From Rothia uropygialis (GTDB taxonomy: Bacteria; Actinomycetota; Actinomycetes; Actinomycetales; Micrococcaceae), in NCBI RefSeq assembly GCF_004137765.1, contig NZ_NOIS01000003.1, positions 434,001 to 498,000 of the forward strand: DNA of 64,000 bases, in the 5' to 3' direction. The notes under the pieces are model-generated. The model was not told the DNA's origin, ran no database searches, and saw only the letters and a program-made list of their open reading frames with translations. A program made the translations under genes and the position numbers. Below, piece by piece: positions 55,584 through 64,000 of this stretch. Position 1 is the first letter of the stretch; every line of letters begins with the position of its first letter.

Positions 55584-56681
55584 GTGAAAACTCTCATCAG
55601 CTCCGTCAGCGTCTTCAATGGCGAAATTCTCCTGGAGGGTCGGCACGATGTTGTTTTCGACGAGTCGGGGATCCTGTCCATTGAGCCTGCAGGCTCACTG
55701 GGTGCTGTCTCGGCGGATGACACTGTGGATGGTACCGGGCGCGCCCTCCTGCCCGGTTTCATCGACTCCCACGTGCACATCACCGACCCGAACCAGCTCG
55801 ACGACCTCCTCGAATTCGGAATTACCACGGCAATGGACATGGCCATGTGGCCGTACGAATTCCAGCAGCAGGTCCGCCGCGAAGGTCACGGGAGCAACAT
55901 CCTCACCGCGGGTGCGCCTCTCGTGTCTCATCACGGAACGCATGCGCGCATCCCGAATTTCCCCGAAGAATCCATGACGGATGACGCGCACCGGGCACGT
56001 GACCTCGTGAAAGAGCGTGTGGATCAGGGAAGCGATTACATCAAGCTGATTCTCGAGAGTCCGGGAAATGGCGGGTTGGACCTCGACGTCGCCCAGGCCG
56101 CAGTCGATGAGGCTCATCGAGCAGGAAAACTCGTGATCGCTCATGCCATCGCGGTGGGTGCATATCAGACCGGAGTCCGGATTGGCGTCGACGTCCTGAC
56201 CCACGCGCCACTCGATCGGAGCTTGCCCCCGACTCTGCTTGCCGAAATGGTGCAGAAGGGCATTGTCTCTTCACCGACGCTGACAATGATGAAAGGAACC
56301 GCAGAATTCTTCGCGGACCACGGTCTCGAATACAGGTGGGCGACAGGGGCGGTATCCGATATGCGCGAGGCAGGGGCGATCCTTCTGGCGGGGACGGACG
56401 CGAACCAAGCACCTGGTGTGCCCGCGAACGTCGTTCACGGAACCTCACTTCACGAAGAGCTCCATCTCTTGAACCAGGCCGGTCTCTCTCCGGTGGAAGT
56501 ACTCCAGAGCGCGACGAGTCTCAACGCCCGGACGTTCCAACTCGACGACCGGGGCATCGTCGAACCAGGGAAGCGGGCTGATCTGGTGCTCGTGACGGGG
56601 GATCCGACACGCGAGGTCACGGCGACCAGAGAGATCCAACGGGTCTGGCTCGGCGGCCGGAGCATAGAAGGAGTGAAATAA
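55584..56681 (+). CDS. Amidohydrolase family protein (imidazolonepropionase-like)
   Basis: 365 residues from GTG 55584 with AGGAG at 55571; the ORF running back to 55170 is a shadow inside the SDR gene. Metal-dependent amidohydrolase motifs are present: LPGFIDSHVHITDPNQLDDL (HxH), DYIKLILESPGNGG (metal-bridging lysine), KLVIAHAIAVGAYQTG, and LLAGTDANQAPG (Asp). It resembles the imidazolonepropionase-like or prolidase-type group. Substrate is not deducible. It ends at a strong terminator with the following convergent gene. Confidence 0.85.
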   Translation: MKTLISSVSVFNGEILLEGRHDVVFDESGILSIEPAGSLGAVSADDTVDGTGRALLPGFIDSHVHITDPNQLDDLLEFGITTAMDMAMWPYEFQQQVRREGHGSNILTAGAPLVSHHGTHARIPNFPEESMTDDAHRARDLVKERVDQGSDYIKLILESPGNGGLDLDVAQAAVDEAHRAGKLVIAHAIAVGAYQTGVRIGVDVLTHAPLDRSLPPTLLAEMVQKGIVSSPTLTMMKGTAEFFADHGLEYRWATGAVSDMREAGAILLAGTDANQAPGVPANVVHGTSLHEELHLLNQAGLSPVEVLQSATSLNARTFQLDDRGIVEPGKRADLVLVTGDPTREVTATREIQRVWLGGRSIEGVK

Positions 56682-56707
56682 CCATGCGGAGTTTCCGCGG
56701 CGGTGGG

Positions 56708-56748
56708 GACGAGGCCCCAAGCTGAAATGATCGCCTTGGGGCCTCGTC
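56708..56748. terminator. Bidirectional terminator between convergent genes
   Basis: A 14-bp perfect stem: GACGAGGCCCCAAG (56708-56721) with CTTGGGGCCTCGTC (56735-56748), and a 13-nt loop. T-runs are absent. It lies between the convergent amidohydrolase and membrane protein genes. Confidence 0.65.
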
Positions 56749-56772
56749 CTACCGAGACGGACGGATTCAGGG

Positions 56773-59052
56773 TCAGGCTCCGGCCCGTACCAGATCATGG
56801 TGATCGACGGTGCTGTGGGGCCGCGCAGCGGGGACCGAATCATTCGCTCCCTCGTCGAGCTCCTCCTGTGAGGCGGTCGGCTCAACCGGAGGTTCACCGA
56901 GGTTCTCCTTGGCTGCCTCTCTCGCCCGTTCGTGCTCCAAATTGCCGAAGTCGTGTTCGGTGCGCGGCGGTTTGAGGCTGTCGATGAGGAATACCAAGGC
57001 CAGAGAGACCAACCCCCAAATGCCCAGGACCTGCAGATGCTGGCCTACGACGTCGCCGTCGAAGTACAGGATCGACCGGATCGTCTCCACCGCCGCGGGC
57101 ATCGGCAGGAAGTCGTGGAGGGTCGCGAAGAACTTCGGGATCATGAACTCGGAGATCGCGCCGTTGGAGGACGGAACACCGGCAAACATGAGGGTTCCGA
57201 TCACGGGAATGATGGCAAACATTCCGATGAGTCTCTCGAAGACCATGGCGAACATGGCGATGCAGAATATCGAGATGATTCCCGATCCCCATAGTTGCGC
57301 GAAATGCCCCTGGACTGCGCCCGTGATCGGTCCCGCGATGAGGGAAACCACGAAGCCCATGAAGGCTGCGTAGACGATGGTCAGAGGGATCATCCTCTTG
57401 AGCGGTCGACTCCAAGGGTTCGCGTTCGCTCCGACGATGACGACCATGAACCCCGCGAGGATCCATCCCATGGCGATGTACAAGACGGACACACCGTTCT
57501 TGTCGCGATCTGGCAAGGGGGCAACGTCGTCGACGTTGAGCTTCATATCCTGAGCCGAAGCGACCCGGCCAAAGGTTTGGTTCACGACTTGGAAGGCACT
57601 GTTATTGGCCGCCTGATTACCGATCAGTTTGAATTCGGGATCTTGCTGCGACGGCAGCACGAAGGCGGCGACCTCGTCGCGATCCTGTACGAGGGCACGC
57701 GCGTCGTCGCTGTCGGTCATCGCCGTGAAGTCGAACATGTCCCCCGTGTTCTGCTTGAGGGTGGAGGCGGTCTGCTCCGCTTGTTCGGCAGTCGAACCGA
57801 CGACGGCGACCGGCATGTCCTTGGGCGTCGGTGAATGCATTGCTCCGAGCATGAAGGTGATCATCATGGTCACCATGGCGAGAGGGAAGATCGCGAGCGA
57901 GACGTAGCGGATGAATTTCGAGTCAGGGCGTCGGCCGCCGTGGATCGACGGGATGTTCACGCTGAGAGGTTCGGGATTCGGGTTCTTCTTGTGCTGAAGG
58001 TAGTCGTAGCCCTTGGTCAGGAGCAGGCCGACGACCGCGCCGATCGCCAACACGAGAAGGTGGCCGGCCACTGAATTGCCCTCGAAGTAGAGCACCGAAC
58101 GCAAGGATTCGCCGATGGCCGGCATCGGCAAGAACTCGTGCGTAAACCGGAAGAACCTTGGCATCGTATATACCGGCATGGCCATGTTAGACGAGGGCAT
58201 GCCGAGAACCATGAGGAACAGGATTCCGAAGATCACGCCCATGGCCCCGACGATTCTGGTGATGAACAACTGCACCGAGGCGATCGCAAATACGCCCAAC
58301 CAAGCTATGCCAAGTATCGCGGCGGCATGTTCCGGAGCGATGATGTCGAGGACCGGGCCGGTCACAAGCCAAACCAAACCGGCGATCACGGCCGCCCAGG
58401 CTCCGAGGACCGGGACCACGCGCCTGAATTTCAGCAATTCCGGCGAGTTGGACCTCAGCACGCTGAACGGAAGGTATCCGGCCATCACGATCGCGGTCAT
58501 GAGGAACATAGCCGCGAGACCGGCGGGGTCGTTATTCGGCAGAGGCGCGAGGTCTTCGGTCTTGAGGCTCAGGCCCGCGCTGTCGATGGCGGGTGTGACC
58601 AGGCTGGTGGTGAGCGTGGCTTGTTGGGCACCTGCACCACCGGCCGTGTACAAAGTTGCTTGGTTGCCGTCGACGACGACCGCGGCCGAAGCATCGCGTT
58701 CGTAGACCTGCTTGCGTGCGTCGTGGGCGCTGTTCGCGGTTTTGACGTCGAGGGCGTCCGGCTCCGAAGAGTCGAGGGCGGACTTGAGGCCTTCGGTTTG
58801 CGACGAGGAACCCGCCACGACGACGGGCATGTCCTTAGGCGTAGGGGAATGCATGGTGCCGAGGTAGCTGGTGATCATCATGCCCACGAAGATGAGCGGC
58901 ATGACGAAAATTGCAACGGTGCGCCCGACCAGCTCCGCCTTGGCCCGTTTGGCCTCGGCTTGCTCCTCGGCAGATTCGGGTTCCGATTCCGCGTCCTTGG
59001 AACTTCTGATCTTCTGCACCTCTCGATGCTTCGGTGGATACGAGGTGCTCAC
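56773..59052 (-). CDS. Tandemly duplicated membrane protein, YhgE/Pip- or ABC-2-like
   Basis: 759 residues made of two similar halves. Each has a membrane helix followed by the same signature (GTMHSPTPKDMPV at residue about 65 and GAMHSPTPKDMPV at about 405), an extracellular loop of about 130 residues, and about five or six membrane helices with a second shared segment (PSSNMAMPVYTMPRFF and PSSNGAISEFMIPKFF, each followed by LPMPA). The N- and C-terminal ends are charged. The layout resembles YhgE/Pip and ABC-2 export proteins, but no ATPase is adjacent. It is divergent from a TetR regulator, which suggests a controlled efflux function. Confidence 0.75.
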   Translation of the reverse strand: MSTSYPPKHREVQKIRSSKDAESEPESAEEQAEAKRAKAELVGRTVAIFVMPLIFVGMMITSYLGTMHSPTPKDMPVVVAGSSSQTEGLKSALDSSEPDALDVKTANSAHDARKQVYERDASAAVVVDGNQATLYTAGGAGAQQATLTTSLVTPAIDSAGLSLKTEDLAPLPNNDPAGLAAMFLMTAIVMAGYLPFSVLRSNSPELLKFRRVVPVLGAWAAVIAGLVWLVTGPVLDIIAPEHAAAILGIAWLGVFAIASVQLFITRIVGAMGVIFGILFLMVLGMPSSNMAMPVYTMPRFFRFTHEFLPMPAIGESLRSVLYFEGNSVAGHLLVLAIGAVVGLLLTKGYDYLQHKKNPNPEPLSVNIPSIHGGRRPDSKFIRYVSLAIFPLAMVTMMITFMLGAMHSPTPKDMPVAVVGSTAEQAEQTASTLKQNTGDMFDFTAMTDSDDARALVQDRDEVAAFVLPSQQDPEFKLIGNQAANNSAFQVVNQTFGRVASAQDMKLNVDDVAPLPDRDKNGVSVLYIAMGWILAGFMVVIVGANANPWSRPLKRMIPLTIVYAAFMGFVVSLIAGPITGAVQGHFAQLWGSGIISIFCIAMFAMVFERLIGMFAIIPVIGTLMFAGVPSSNGAISEFMIPKFFATLHDFLPMPAAVETIRSILYFDGDVVGQHLQVLGIWGLVSLALVFLIDSLKPPRTEHDFGNLEHERAREAAKENLGEPPVEPTASQEELDEGANDSVPAARPHSTVDHHDLVRAGA

Positions 59053-59120
59053 TTTTCAGCCTCCTGATGGTTCGGAAGTCGAGCGATCTCCGTTGGCCAC
59101 TGATCTCAACTGATTCAATC

Positions 59121-59136
59121 TAAGACACGTGACTTA
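59121..59136. promoter_or_regulatory. Candidate TetR operator
   Basis: TAAGACACGTGACTTA is a palindrome centred on CACGTG, with one mismatched pair, in the divergent region between the membrane protein gene and the TetR gene. TetR regulators usually bind such a site in a shared promoter region. Confidence 0.55.
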
Positions 59137-59201
59137 CAATTGTGAAATCGGCCCCGATTTGCCATGGTGATGAGGTCGGTTGCGAAGGGAAGTTGAGGGG
59201 C

Positions 59202-59858
59202 ATGGCAAGGTACAGCGATCGGGCGAGGCAGTGCCTGCTCGATTCCGCGGAAGAGCTCTTCGCGATCCATGGGATCGACGCGGTTTCGAACCGTCGCATC
59301 GTCGAGCACGCCGGGGCCGCCAATCACTCGGCGATTTCCTACCACTTCGGCGGTAGAGACGGGCTGTTGCGTGCCCTGTTGGAACGACATGCCGAAGCCA
59401 TGGGGCGACGGCGCAAGGAGCTTCTCGCGGCCCTGGGGCCTTCGCCGAGCGTGCATGACATTATCCGTGCGCGCCTGGTGCCGCTCTTCGAATTGCTGGA
59501 CAGTCTTCCCCGACCGAGTTGGCGCGCCCAATTCCTGTCCCAGGTACAGTCCGTTCCCTCGGCGGTGGACATTGTGACGAAGGTGGCCAGAGACACCGGC
59601 GTCCCTGAGGACGTGAAATTTGTGCAACGGAAAGTCGAAGGCATCTCCGACGGCGTGCTGCAGGGACGGTCGTACCTCATGGCACATCTTGTGATTCGCG
59701 TATGCGCGGAGCAAGAGGAACTCATGAACAAAGGCGAACACCGAGGAAACTGGATGCAGGTCGGCCGATTTCTGATCGATGCTGCGGCCGGAATGCTCGC
59801 GGCCCCGGTCTCGGATCCCGAAGGAGAGCTCGGGGCCGGAACTCTGCCGTTTCTCTGA
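59202..59858 (+). CDS. TetR family transcriptional regulator
   Basis: 218 residues from ATG 59202 (GAAGGGAAG upstream, then MARYSDRARQCLLDSAEELF); a GTG at 59142 in frame would overlap the operator region. The helix-turn-helix reads GIDAVSNRRIVEHAGAANHS and AISYHFGGRDGLLRALLERH. The C-terminal domain (ILRARLVPLFELLD-like) is variable and would bind an unknown ligand. It is divergent from the duplicated membrane protein gene and probably represses it. Confidence 0.9.
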   Translation: MARYSDRARQCLLDSAEELFAIHGIDAVSNRRIVEHAGAANHSAISYHFGGRDGLLRALLERHAEAMGRRRKELLAALGPSPSVHDIIRARLVPLFELLDSLPRPSWRAQFLSQVQSVPSAVDIVTKVARDTGVPEDVKFVQRKVEGISDGVLQGRSYLMAHLVIRVCAEQEELMNKGEHRGNWMQVGRFLIDAAAGMLAAPVSDPEGELGAGTLPFL

Positions 59859-59996
59859 CCGACACGGTATTTGATGTGGTCAGGTGTGCCTTCGGCCGGT
59901 TCCCTCTCGGACCTGTTTCCGGTTCGGTATTTCACGGTGTCGGGTGACGTAATATAGATCACCTGTGATCGAAGCTACCATCCAGAAAGACGGGGC

Positions 59997-61475
59997 ATGA
60001 GCGAGAACTCAACGACAGCGTCATCCGCCAACGGTTCGGGGGAAACTCTTGCCCGGGGGCTCAAGAACCGGCACCTCCAGCTCATCGCAATCGGCGGAGC
60101 CATCGGAACCGGCCTGTTCTACGGATCGGGCAAGCTCACCAACCTCGTCGGACCCGGTTTGCTCGTGGTCTACGCACTCATCGGCTTCGTTCTGTTCTTC
60201 GTCATGCGTGCCCTCGGTGAGTTGCTGCTGTCGAACCTCAACTACAAGACCTTCGGGGACATCGCCAAGGACAACATCGGGCCCTGGGCGGGGTTCATGG
60301 TTTCGTGGAATTACTGGTTTTCCTGGGTCGTCGGCTGCGTCGCGGACTTGGTCGCCATCACCGCGTACGTCCAGTACTTCTGGCCCGAGGTTCCCGTGTG
60401 GCTGCCTGCTCTGATGACGGCCATCGGCCTGATCGTTTTGAACCTCCAACCGGTCAAAGCCTTCGGGGAAACCGAGTTCTGGTTCGCCATCATCAAGATC
60501 GTTGCGATTCTGGCTCTGATCTTCGTGGGAATCGTCCTGGTTCTGACCGGCTACGAGAACGGTGACGGAACTCGAGCCGCGGTGTCCAACCTGTGGACGC
60601 ACGGCGGGTTCTTCCCGACGGGCATCACCGGATTCTTCTTGGGCTTCCAACTGGCCATTTTCTCATTCATCGGCTTGGAGCTCGTGGGCACCACTGCGGC
60701 GGAGACGGAGAACCCGCACCGCAATCTTCCCAGGGCCATCAACTCGATCCTCTTGCGCATCCTGATCTTCTACATCGGGTCTCTTGCCGTGGTCATGATG
60801 GTCACGCCGTGGGATCACATCGATCCCGAGCAGAGCCCTTTCACCACGATGTTCGGCAACGCCGGTTTTGCCGGGGCTGCTCTGGTTGTCAACCTGGTCG
60901 TGTTGACCTCGGCGGCCTCGAGCGCCAACTCCGGTGTCTATTCCGCAACCCGCATGGCCTTCGGCCTGTCCAAGGATGGCCACGCTCCCCAGGCGCTGAA
61001 CTATACGACGCGGCGAGGCGTACCCATGAAGGCGGTCTTCTTCACCACGGTCTTCCTGTTCGCCGCGGTCCCGCTCCTGCTGGGTGGTGATGCCCTGACG
61101 CAGGCCTTCACGATTGTCAGTTCGATTTGTTCGGCGGACATCCTGTTCACGTGGGGATCCATTGTGGTCAGTTACATCCTGTACTACCGCAGGCACCCCG
61201 ATCGGCATGAGGCGTCGGGTTTCCGGATGCCGTTGCCCAGACTCGCCCCCTGGGTGGTGCTCGCATTCTTCGTTTTCATCGCCGTCACTTTGACGCTGAG
61301 CGAGGATACCCGCATTGCCGCGATTCTCAGCCCGTTCTGGTTCCTGTTGCTCGCGCTGTTGTGGCAGGTGGTCAAGCGCCGCCTGCAGAAGCAGCATCGA
61401 CCGCTGACCTCGGAGATTCCCCTGGTCTCTCCGCGCCAGATCCGCCAACAGTTCGACGATGCAGGCGAGAAATAG
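59997..61475 (+). CDS. Amino acid permease, CycA-like
   Basis: 492 residues with 12 membrane segments. It matches the amino acid-polyamine-organocation family and looks very close to CycA (D-serine, D-alanine and glycine:H+ symport): KNRHLQLIAIGGAIGTGLFY, GFVLFFVMRALGELLLSNL, FMVSWNYWFSWVVGCVADLV and EFWFAIIKIVAILALIFVG. The N-terminal about 20 residues are Ser/Thr-rich. The ATG follows AAAGACGGGGC. It stands alone; no regulator adjoins. Confidence 0.88.
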   Translation: MSENSTTASSANGSGETLARGLKNRHLQLIAIGGAIGTGLFYGSGKLTNLVGPGLLVVYALIGFVLFFVMRALGELLLSNLNYKTFGDIAKDNIGPWAGFMVSWNYWFSWVVGCVADLVAITAYVQYFWPEVPVWLPALMTAIGLIVLNLQPVKAFGETEFWFAIIKIVAILALIFVGIVLVLTGYENGDGTRAAVSNLWTHGGFFPTGITGFFLGFQLAIFSFIGLELVGTTAAETENPHRNLPRAINSILLRILIFYIGSLAVVMMVTPWDHIDPEQSPFTTMFGNAGFAGAALVVNLVVLTSAASSANSGVYSATRMAFGLSKDGHAPQALNYTTRRGVPMKAVFFTTVFLFAAVPLLLGGDALTQAFTIVSSICSADILFTWGSIVVSYILYYRRHPDRHEASGFRMPLPRLAPWVVLAFFVFIAVTLTLSEDTRIAAILSPFWFLLLALLWQVVKRRLQKQHRPLTSEIPLVSPRQIRQQFDDAGEK

Positions 61476-61697
61476 GCGCCGGTTCAGAGGACACCCTCAC
61501 GCGGTCGTCCTTGGGGTGTCACTATCGCTCGGCACGTCAGTGAGGCTCAAACGCACCCCTGAACGGGGCAGCAGAAGCACGATCGATATCGTTCCATGAC
61601 GACGGCACATGAACCGCTTCGAAGGCCCGGACGACATGGCTAAACTGGGGTCCTGATCGCCACCTGACCCAGAACCCGCCCAGGAGCCCAGGACCGC

Positions 61698-62576
61698 ATG
61701 ACCTCTCACCGCATCGGACGCCGGGTATTCGATTTCGAACGACAGGTCGCGGTGATGGCGGTGGTCAATCGAACTCCGGATTCCTTCTACGATCACGGCG
61801 CAACCTATGATGTCGAGGCGGCTGTGTCCTCGGCATTGCGGGCCGCGGAGATGGGCGCCGATTGGGTCGATATCGGCGGCGTCCCGTTCGGGCGGGGCCC
61901 GGCGGTAGACGCAGCTGAGGAGCTTGACCGTATTTTGCCGGTGGTCCACAGCGTTGCGGCCGCGAGCGACGTCGTCGTTTCGGTCGACACATATCGCGCC
62001 GAGGTCGCGAGGGCCGCGGTCGAGGCAGGGGCGTCGGTGATCAACGACACCAGCGGGTTTGCCGACCCCGAGATGGCGTCGGCCATTGCGGATACTGGTG
62101 CGCACGTCGTCGTGACCCACAGCGCCGGGAAGCCGCGCGAGGAAAAGCCAGCGGCGGCCTACTCCGACGTCGTGAGGGAGGTCCGCGAATTCCTCGCCGA
62201 ACGCGTGGATCGGGCGGTGGACGCTGGGGTGCCGCGTGAGAAGATCATTATCGATCCGGGGCACGACTTGGATAAGAACACTCTCCATACGCTCGAGATC
62301 ACGCGGAGGCTCGACGAGCTCGCCTCGCTCGGTCTGCCGTTGCTGGCCGCGGTGTCGAACAAGGATTTCATCGGGGAGAGCCTTGATCGGGCGCAGGGCG
62401 AGCGAGTCTCCGGTTCGATCGCAGCAATGATGGCTTGTCTCGAACGTGGGGCGCGGATTGTCCGGATGCACGACGTCGCCGCGGCCGTAGACGCGGCCCG
62501 CATGTACGAGGCGATTCGCGGTTGGCGGGCACCCGTGCGCGTCGAGCACAACGCCTGGCCAGAAGGAAATGTATGA
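61698..62576 (+). CDS. Dihydropteroate synthase-like protein, FolP2 type
   Basis: 292 residues from ATG 61698 (AGGAG at 61681). It has the DHPS barrel, but the first motif reads VMAVVNRTPDSFYDHGATYD instead of GIVNVTPDSFSDGG, and the pterin loop reads INDTSGF. This matches the actinobacterial FolP2 branch (such as M. tuberculosis Rv1207), whose members are reported to lack normal DHPS activity. Other motifs are ISVDTYRAEV-like (VVVSVDTYRAEVARAAVEA) and KIIIDPGHDLDKNTLHTLEI. It overlaps the next gene by 4 bp. Confidence 0.85.
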   Translation: MTSHRIGRRVFDFERQVAVMAVVNRTPDSFYDHGATYDVEAAVSSALRAAEMGADWVDIGGVPFGRGPAVDAAEELDRILPVVHSVAAASDVVVSVDTYRAEVARAAVEAGASVINDTSGFADPEMASAIADTGAHVVVTHSAGKPREEKPAAAYSDVVREVREFLAERVDRAVDAGVPREKIIIDPGHDLDKNTLHTLEITRRLDELASLGLPLLAAVSNKDFIGESLDRAQGERVSGSIAAMMACLERGARIVRMHDVAAAVDAARMYEAIRGWRAPVRVEHNAWPEGNV

Positions 62577-63325
62577 GCATGGATCAGATCTTCCCGACCC
62601 CGATCGAGTCACTGACCGACGAGCAGATCCTCTCCGTCTACTCACCCGGAAGCGGGCACGACGGCGCGTGGTTGCGCATGAACTTCGTCGCGAGTCTGGA
62701 CGGCGCGGTCGCGGTCAACGGGGTCTCGGGAAGCCTCGGAGGCCCTGGCGATTCCCGCGTCTTCGATCTTCTTCGGTACCTCGCGGACGTGGTGCTGGTG
62801 GGAGCGGGAACCGTCCGTACCGAAGGCTACGGTGCGATGGTTCTTCCGGAGAAAGCCGCCGCCTGGCGAAAGGCCCACGGGCTCTCCGCGCAACCCGTAT
62901 TCGCCCTCGTCAGCGGGTCCGCGGCACTGTCGCCGGACTCCGGGGTGTTCACCGAAGCACCGGTGCGGCCCATCGTGTACGTTTCTGCGCAGGCCGACGC
63001 AGCCCACCGCGACGCGCTCGCGGACGTGGCGGACGTCGTCATCTCCTCCGCCGACGGGGGGTTCTCTGTGGACCCGAACGCAGTCCGGGCTGACCTGGTT
63101 GCGCGAGGTCTGCATCGTATTCACAGTGAAGGCGGGCCGGAACTGTTCGGATCCTTTCTTCAGGCCGGGGCGGTGGACGAATTGTGTCTGACGATCGCCC
63201 CGAAGCTCCTCGCCGGAACGGCCAGGCGCATAGCCGCATCCGCGGAATTCGCACCGACGCACCTCTCACTGGCTTCGATCCTGCGTTCAGGGGATGAGCT
63301 GCTGCTGAGGTATATACGCAATTGA
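62573..63325 (+). CDS. Pyrimidine reductase / DHFR-like protein (RibD C-terminal family)
   Basis: 250 residues from ATG 62573, overlapping the FolP-like stop by 4 bp. It has the RibD-C fold without the deaminase domain: WLRMNFVASLDGAVAVNGVS, VVLVGAGTVRTEGYGAM, then IHSEGGPELFGSFLQAGAVD and LCLTIAPKLL. M. tuberculosis Rv2671 of this type shows dihydrofolate reductase activity. The coupling to a FolP2-like gene favours a pterin or folate reaction over riboflavin synthesis, because no rib genes are nearby. Confidence 0.85.
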   Translation: MSMDQIFPTPIESLTDEQILSVYSPGSGHDGAWLRMNFVASLDGAVAVNGVSGSLGGPGDSRVFDLLRYLADVVLVGAGTVRTEGYGAMVLPEKAAAWRKAHGLSAQPVFALVSGSAALSPDSGVFTEAPVRPIVYVSAQADAAHRDALADVADVVISSADGGFSVDPNAVRADLVARGLHRIHSEGGPELFGSFLQAGAVDELCLTIAPKLLAGTARRIAASAEFAPTHLSLASILRSGDELLLRYIRN

Positions 63326-63414
63326 CTCTCCCGGCACCAGGGGTGGAAGGATTCGAGCGCCCGAAGTCCTCGGCAATTCGCAGCCCCACGTCCACCTGGG
63401 CCGAGGCACCGGCT

Positions 63415-64000
63415 TTAACGAGTGACCGTGAACGGCAGGACCAGCCGGGACGGATGATCCCAGTCCCGATAGACCTTATGGGTCACTGGGCGTCCCACCG
63501 GTAAATGGAAAGCATCCGGTGGTAACAGCGCGTTGTGCTCATCGGCCAGTGGCTCGGCGTTGGACAATTCTGCGGTCAGACGGTGACCCGGAAGGAAAGA
63601 GTGCGCAAAGGGGTACAAGCGAACGGCGTATTCCTCGATTTTGCCCGGTTCCACCGGAACTTCGCGAGTGTGCGGATGTACGGGCGAGCCCTCCGTACTC
63701 TGTGACCGATCCAGTTCGCGATGGGACGCCTTCAGATAACCCGTTGTGATGAGTTGTCTCTTGCCCGAAGGGGGTGTGTCCCACAGCCGAAGAATGAAAT
63801 TGGTGTCCGGTTGGTCGATTTCCACAAACAGGTATGCCGCCCCGGCTCCCATCATCTCCGTGGCTTCGGCGAAGGGTTCGGTGTTCCACGAGAGTATCTC
63901 TATCGTGTCCGTAACCGTTAGTGGGGGCTGAAAGAAGCCATCCATGTGCGCGTGCTCCACGCCCATCGGTTCGCGGTCGCTGGTCAGTTTTCCCCGCGGT
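63415..64000 (-). CDS. CocE/NonD family hydrolase, C-terminal part (5' end outside window)
   Basis: The frame is open from the stop at 63415 to the window edge, about 195 residues. The visible part is the jelly-roll X-Pro dipeptidyl-peptidase C-terminal domain: AYLFVEIDQPDTNFILRLWD, TTGYLKASHRELDRSQST, YAVRLYPFAHSFLPGHRLTA and GRPVTHKVYRDWDHPSRLVL. The alpha/beta-hydrolase catalytic domain lies upstream, beyond position 64000. Likely a serine esterase or acyl-peptide hydrolase. An internal ATG at 63966 is not the start. Confidence 0.85.
   Translation of the reverse strand, partial: PRGKLTSDREPMGVEHAHMDGFFQPPLTVTDTIEILSWNTEPFAEATEMMGAGAAYLFVEIDQPDTNFILRLWDTPPSGKRQLITTGYLKASHRELDRSQSTEGSPVHPHTREVPVEPGKIEEYAVRLYPFAHSFLPGHRLTAELSNAEPLADEHNALLPPDAFHLPVGRPVTHKVYRDWDHPSRLVLPFTVTR

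Noticed and set aside
61490-61520. GACACCC/GGGTGTC inverted repeat after cycA as a terminator
   Set aside because: Only a 7-bp stem with a 17-nt loop and no T-run, too weak to call.

Overview
The window reads as a chromosomal replication-origin region of a moderately GC-rich actinobacterium of the order Micrococcales, probably Micrococcaceae-like. The reasons are gene order and family features: rpmH-rnpA-yidD-yidC-jag-rsmG-parA-parB on one side of dnaA, and dnaN-recF-dciA-gyrB-gyrA-DUF3566-tRNA-Ile-DLW-39-tRNA-Ala on the other. DUF3566, DLW-39, DUF6457 and a MurJ partner pseudokinase are actinobacterial. I cannot name the genus from the sequence alone.

Layout. 1-2.0 kb: a truncated AraC-type regulator divergent from a CynX/NimT-type MFS pump. 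2.0-14.5 kb (minus strand): tRNA-Ala, DLW-39, tRNA-Ile, DUF3566, gyrA, gyrB, then dciA, recF, dnaN, oriC and dnaA. A plus-strand DUF6457-fdhD pair is inserted between gyrB and dciA. 14.5-22.4 kb (plus): a second DnaA-box cluster, rpmH, rnpA, yidD, yidC, jag, rsmG, parA and parB, with seven perfect parS sites between 19.9 and 22.5 kb. 22.4-29.4 kb: trxA, trxB, pseudokinase, murJ and NUDIX (minus), then pcnA (plus). 29.5-38.8 kb: an ABC exporter, a TM2 protein, rpsF-ssb-rpsR-rplI, glycerate kinase, dnaB and a Cds1-like cysteine desulfhydrase. 38.9-53.2 kb: accessory catabolic region with aldo/keto reductase, alcohol dehydrogenase, acetyltransferase, aromatic-acid MFS, GntR regulator and an operon of LigI, MFS, GalD/LigU, LigJ, LigK and a catechol-2,3-dioxygenase-type enzyme, followed by an M20 amidohydrolase and an MHS transporter. 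53.2-54.6 kb: a zinc-starvation locus (Rv0106-type CobW protein and alternative L36) around a Zur-like box. 54.6-64 kb: SDR, amidohydrolase, a tandemly duplicated membrane protein with divergent TetR, a CycA-type permease, a FolP2-like/RibD-C pair and a truncated CocE/NonD hydrolase.

How the parts work together. The core supplies initiation (DnaA, DnaN, DciA, DnaB), topology (gyrase), segregation (ParA/ParB/parS) and envelope or redox functions. The catabolic operon encodes every step from 4-oxalomesaconate or 2-pyrone-4,6-dicarboxylate to pyruvate and oxaloacetate. It has no LigAB/GalA-type ring-cleavage gene; the only dioxygenase is of the unrelated XylE (type I) fold, so this may be a non-orthologous gallate-type pathway. 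Two matching ATTGT-2-ACAAT sites suggest that the GntR protein controls both the operon and the aromatic-acid transporter.

Other regulatory structure visible in the sequence: a parS site forming the centre of a 40-bp perfect palindromic terminator, an rpsF leader that sequesters its own Shine-Dalgarno sequence, a 23-bp Zur-like palindrome, and a CACGTG-centred palindrome in front of the TetR gene. No insertion sequence, CRISPR array or rRNA was seen.
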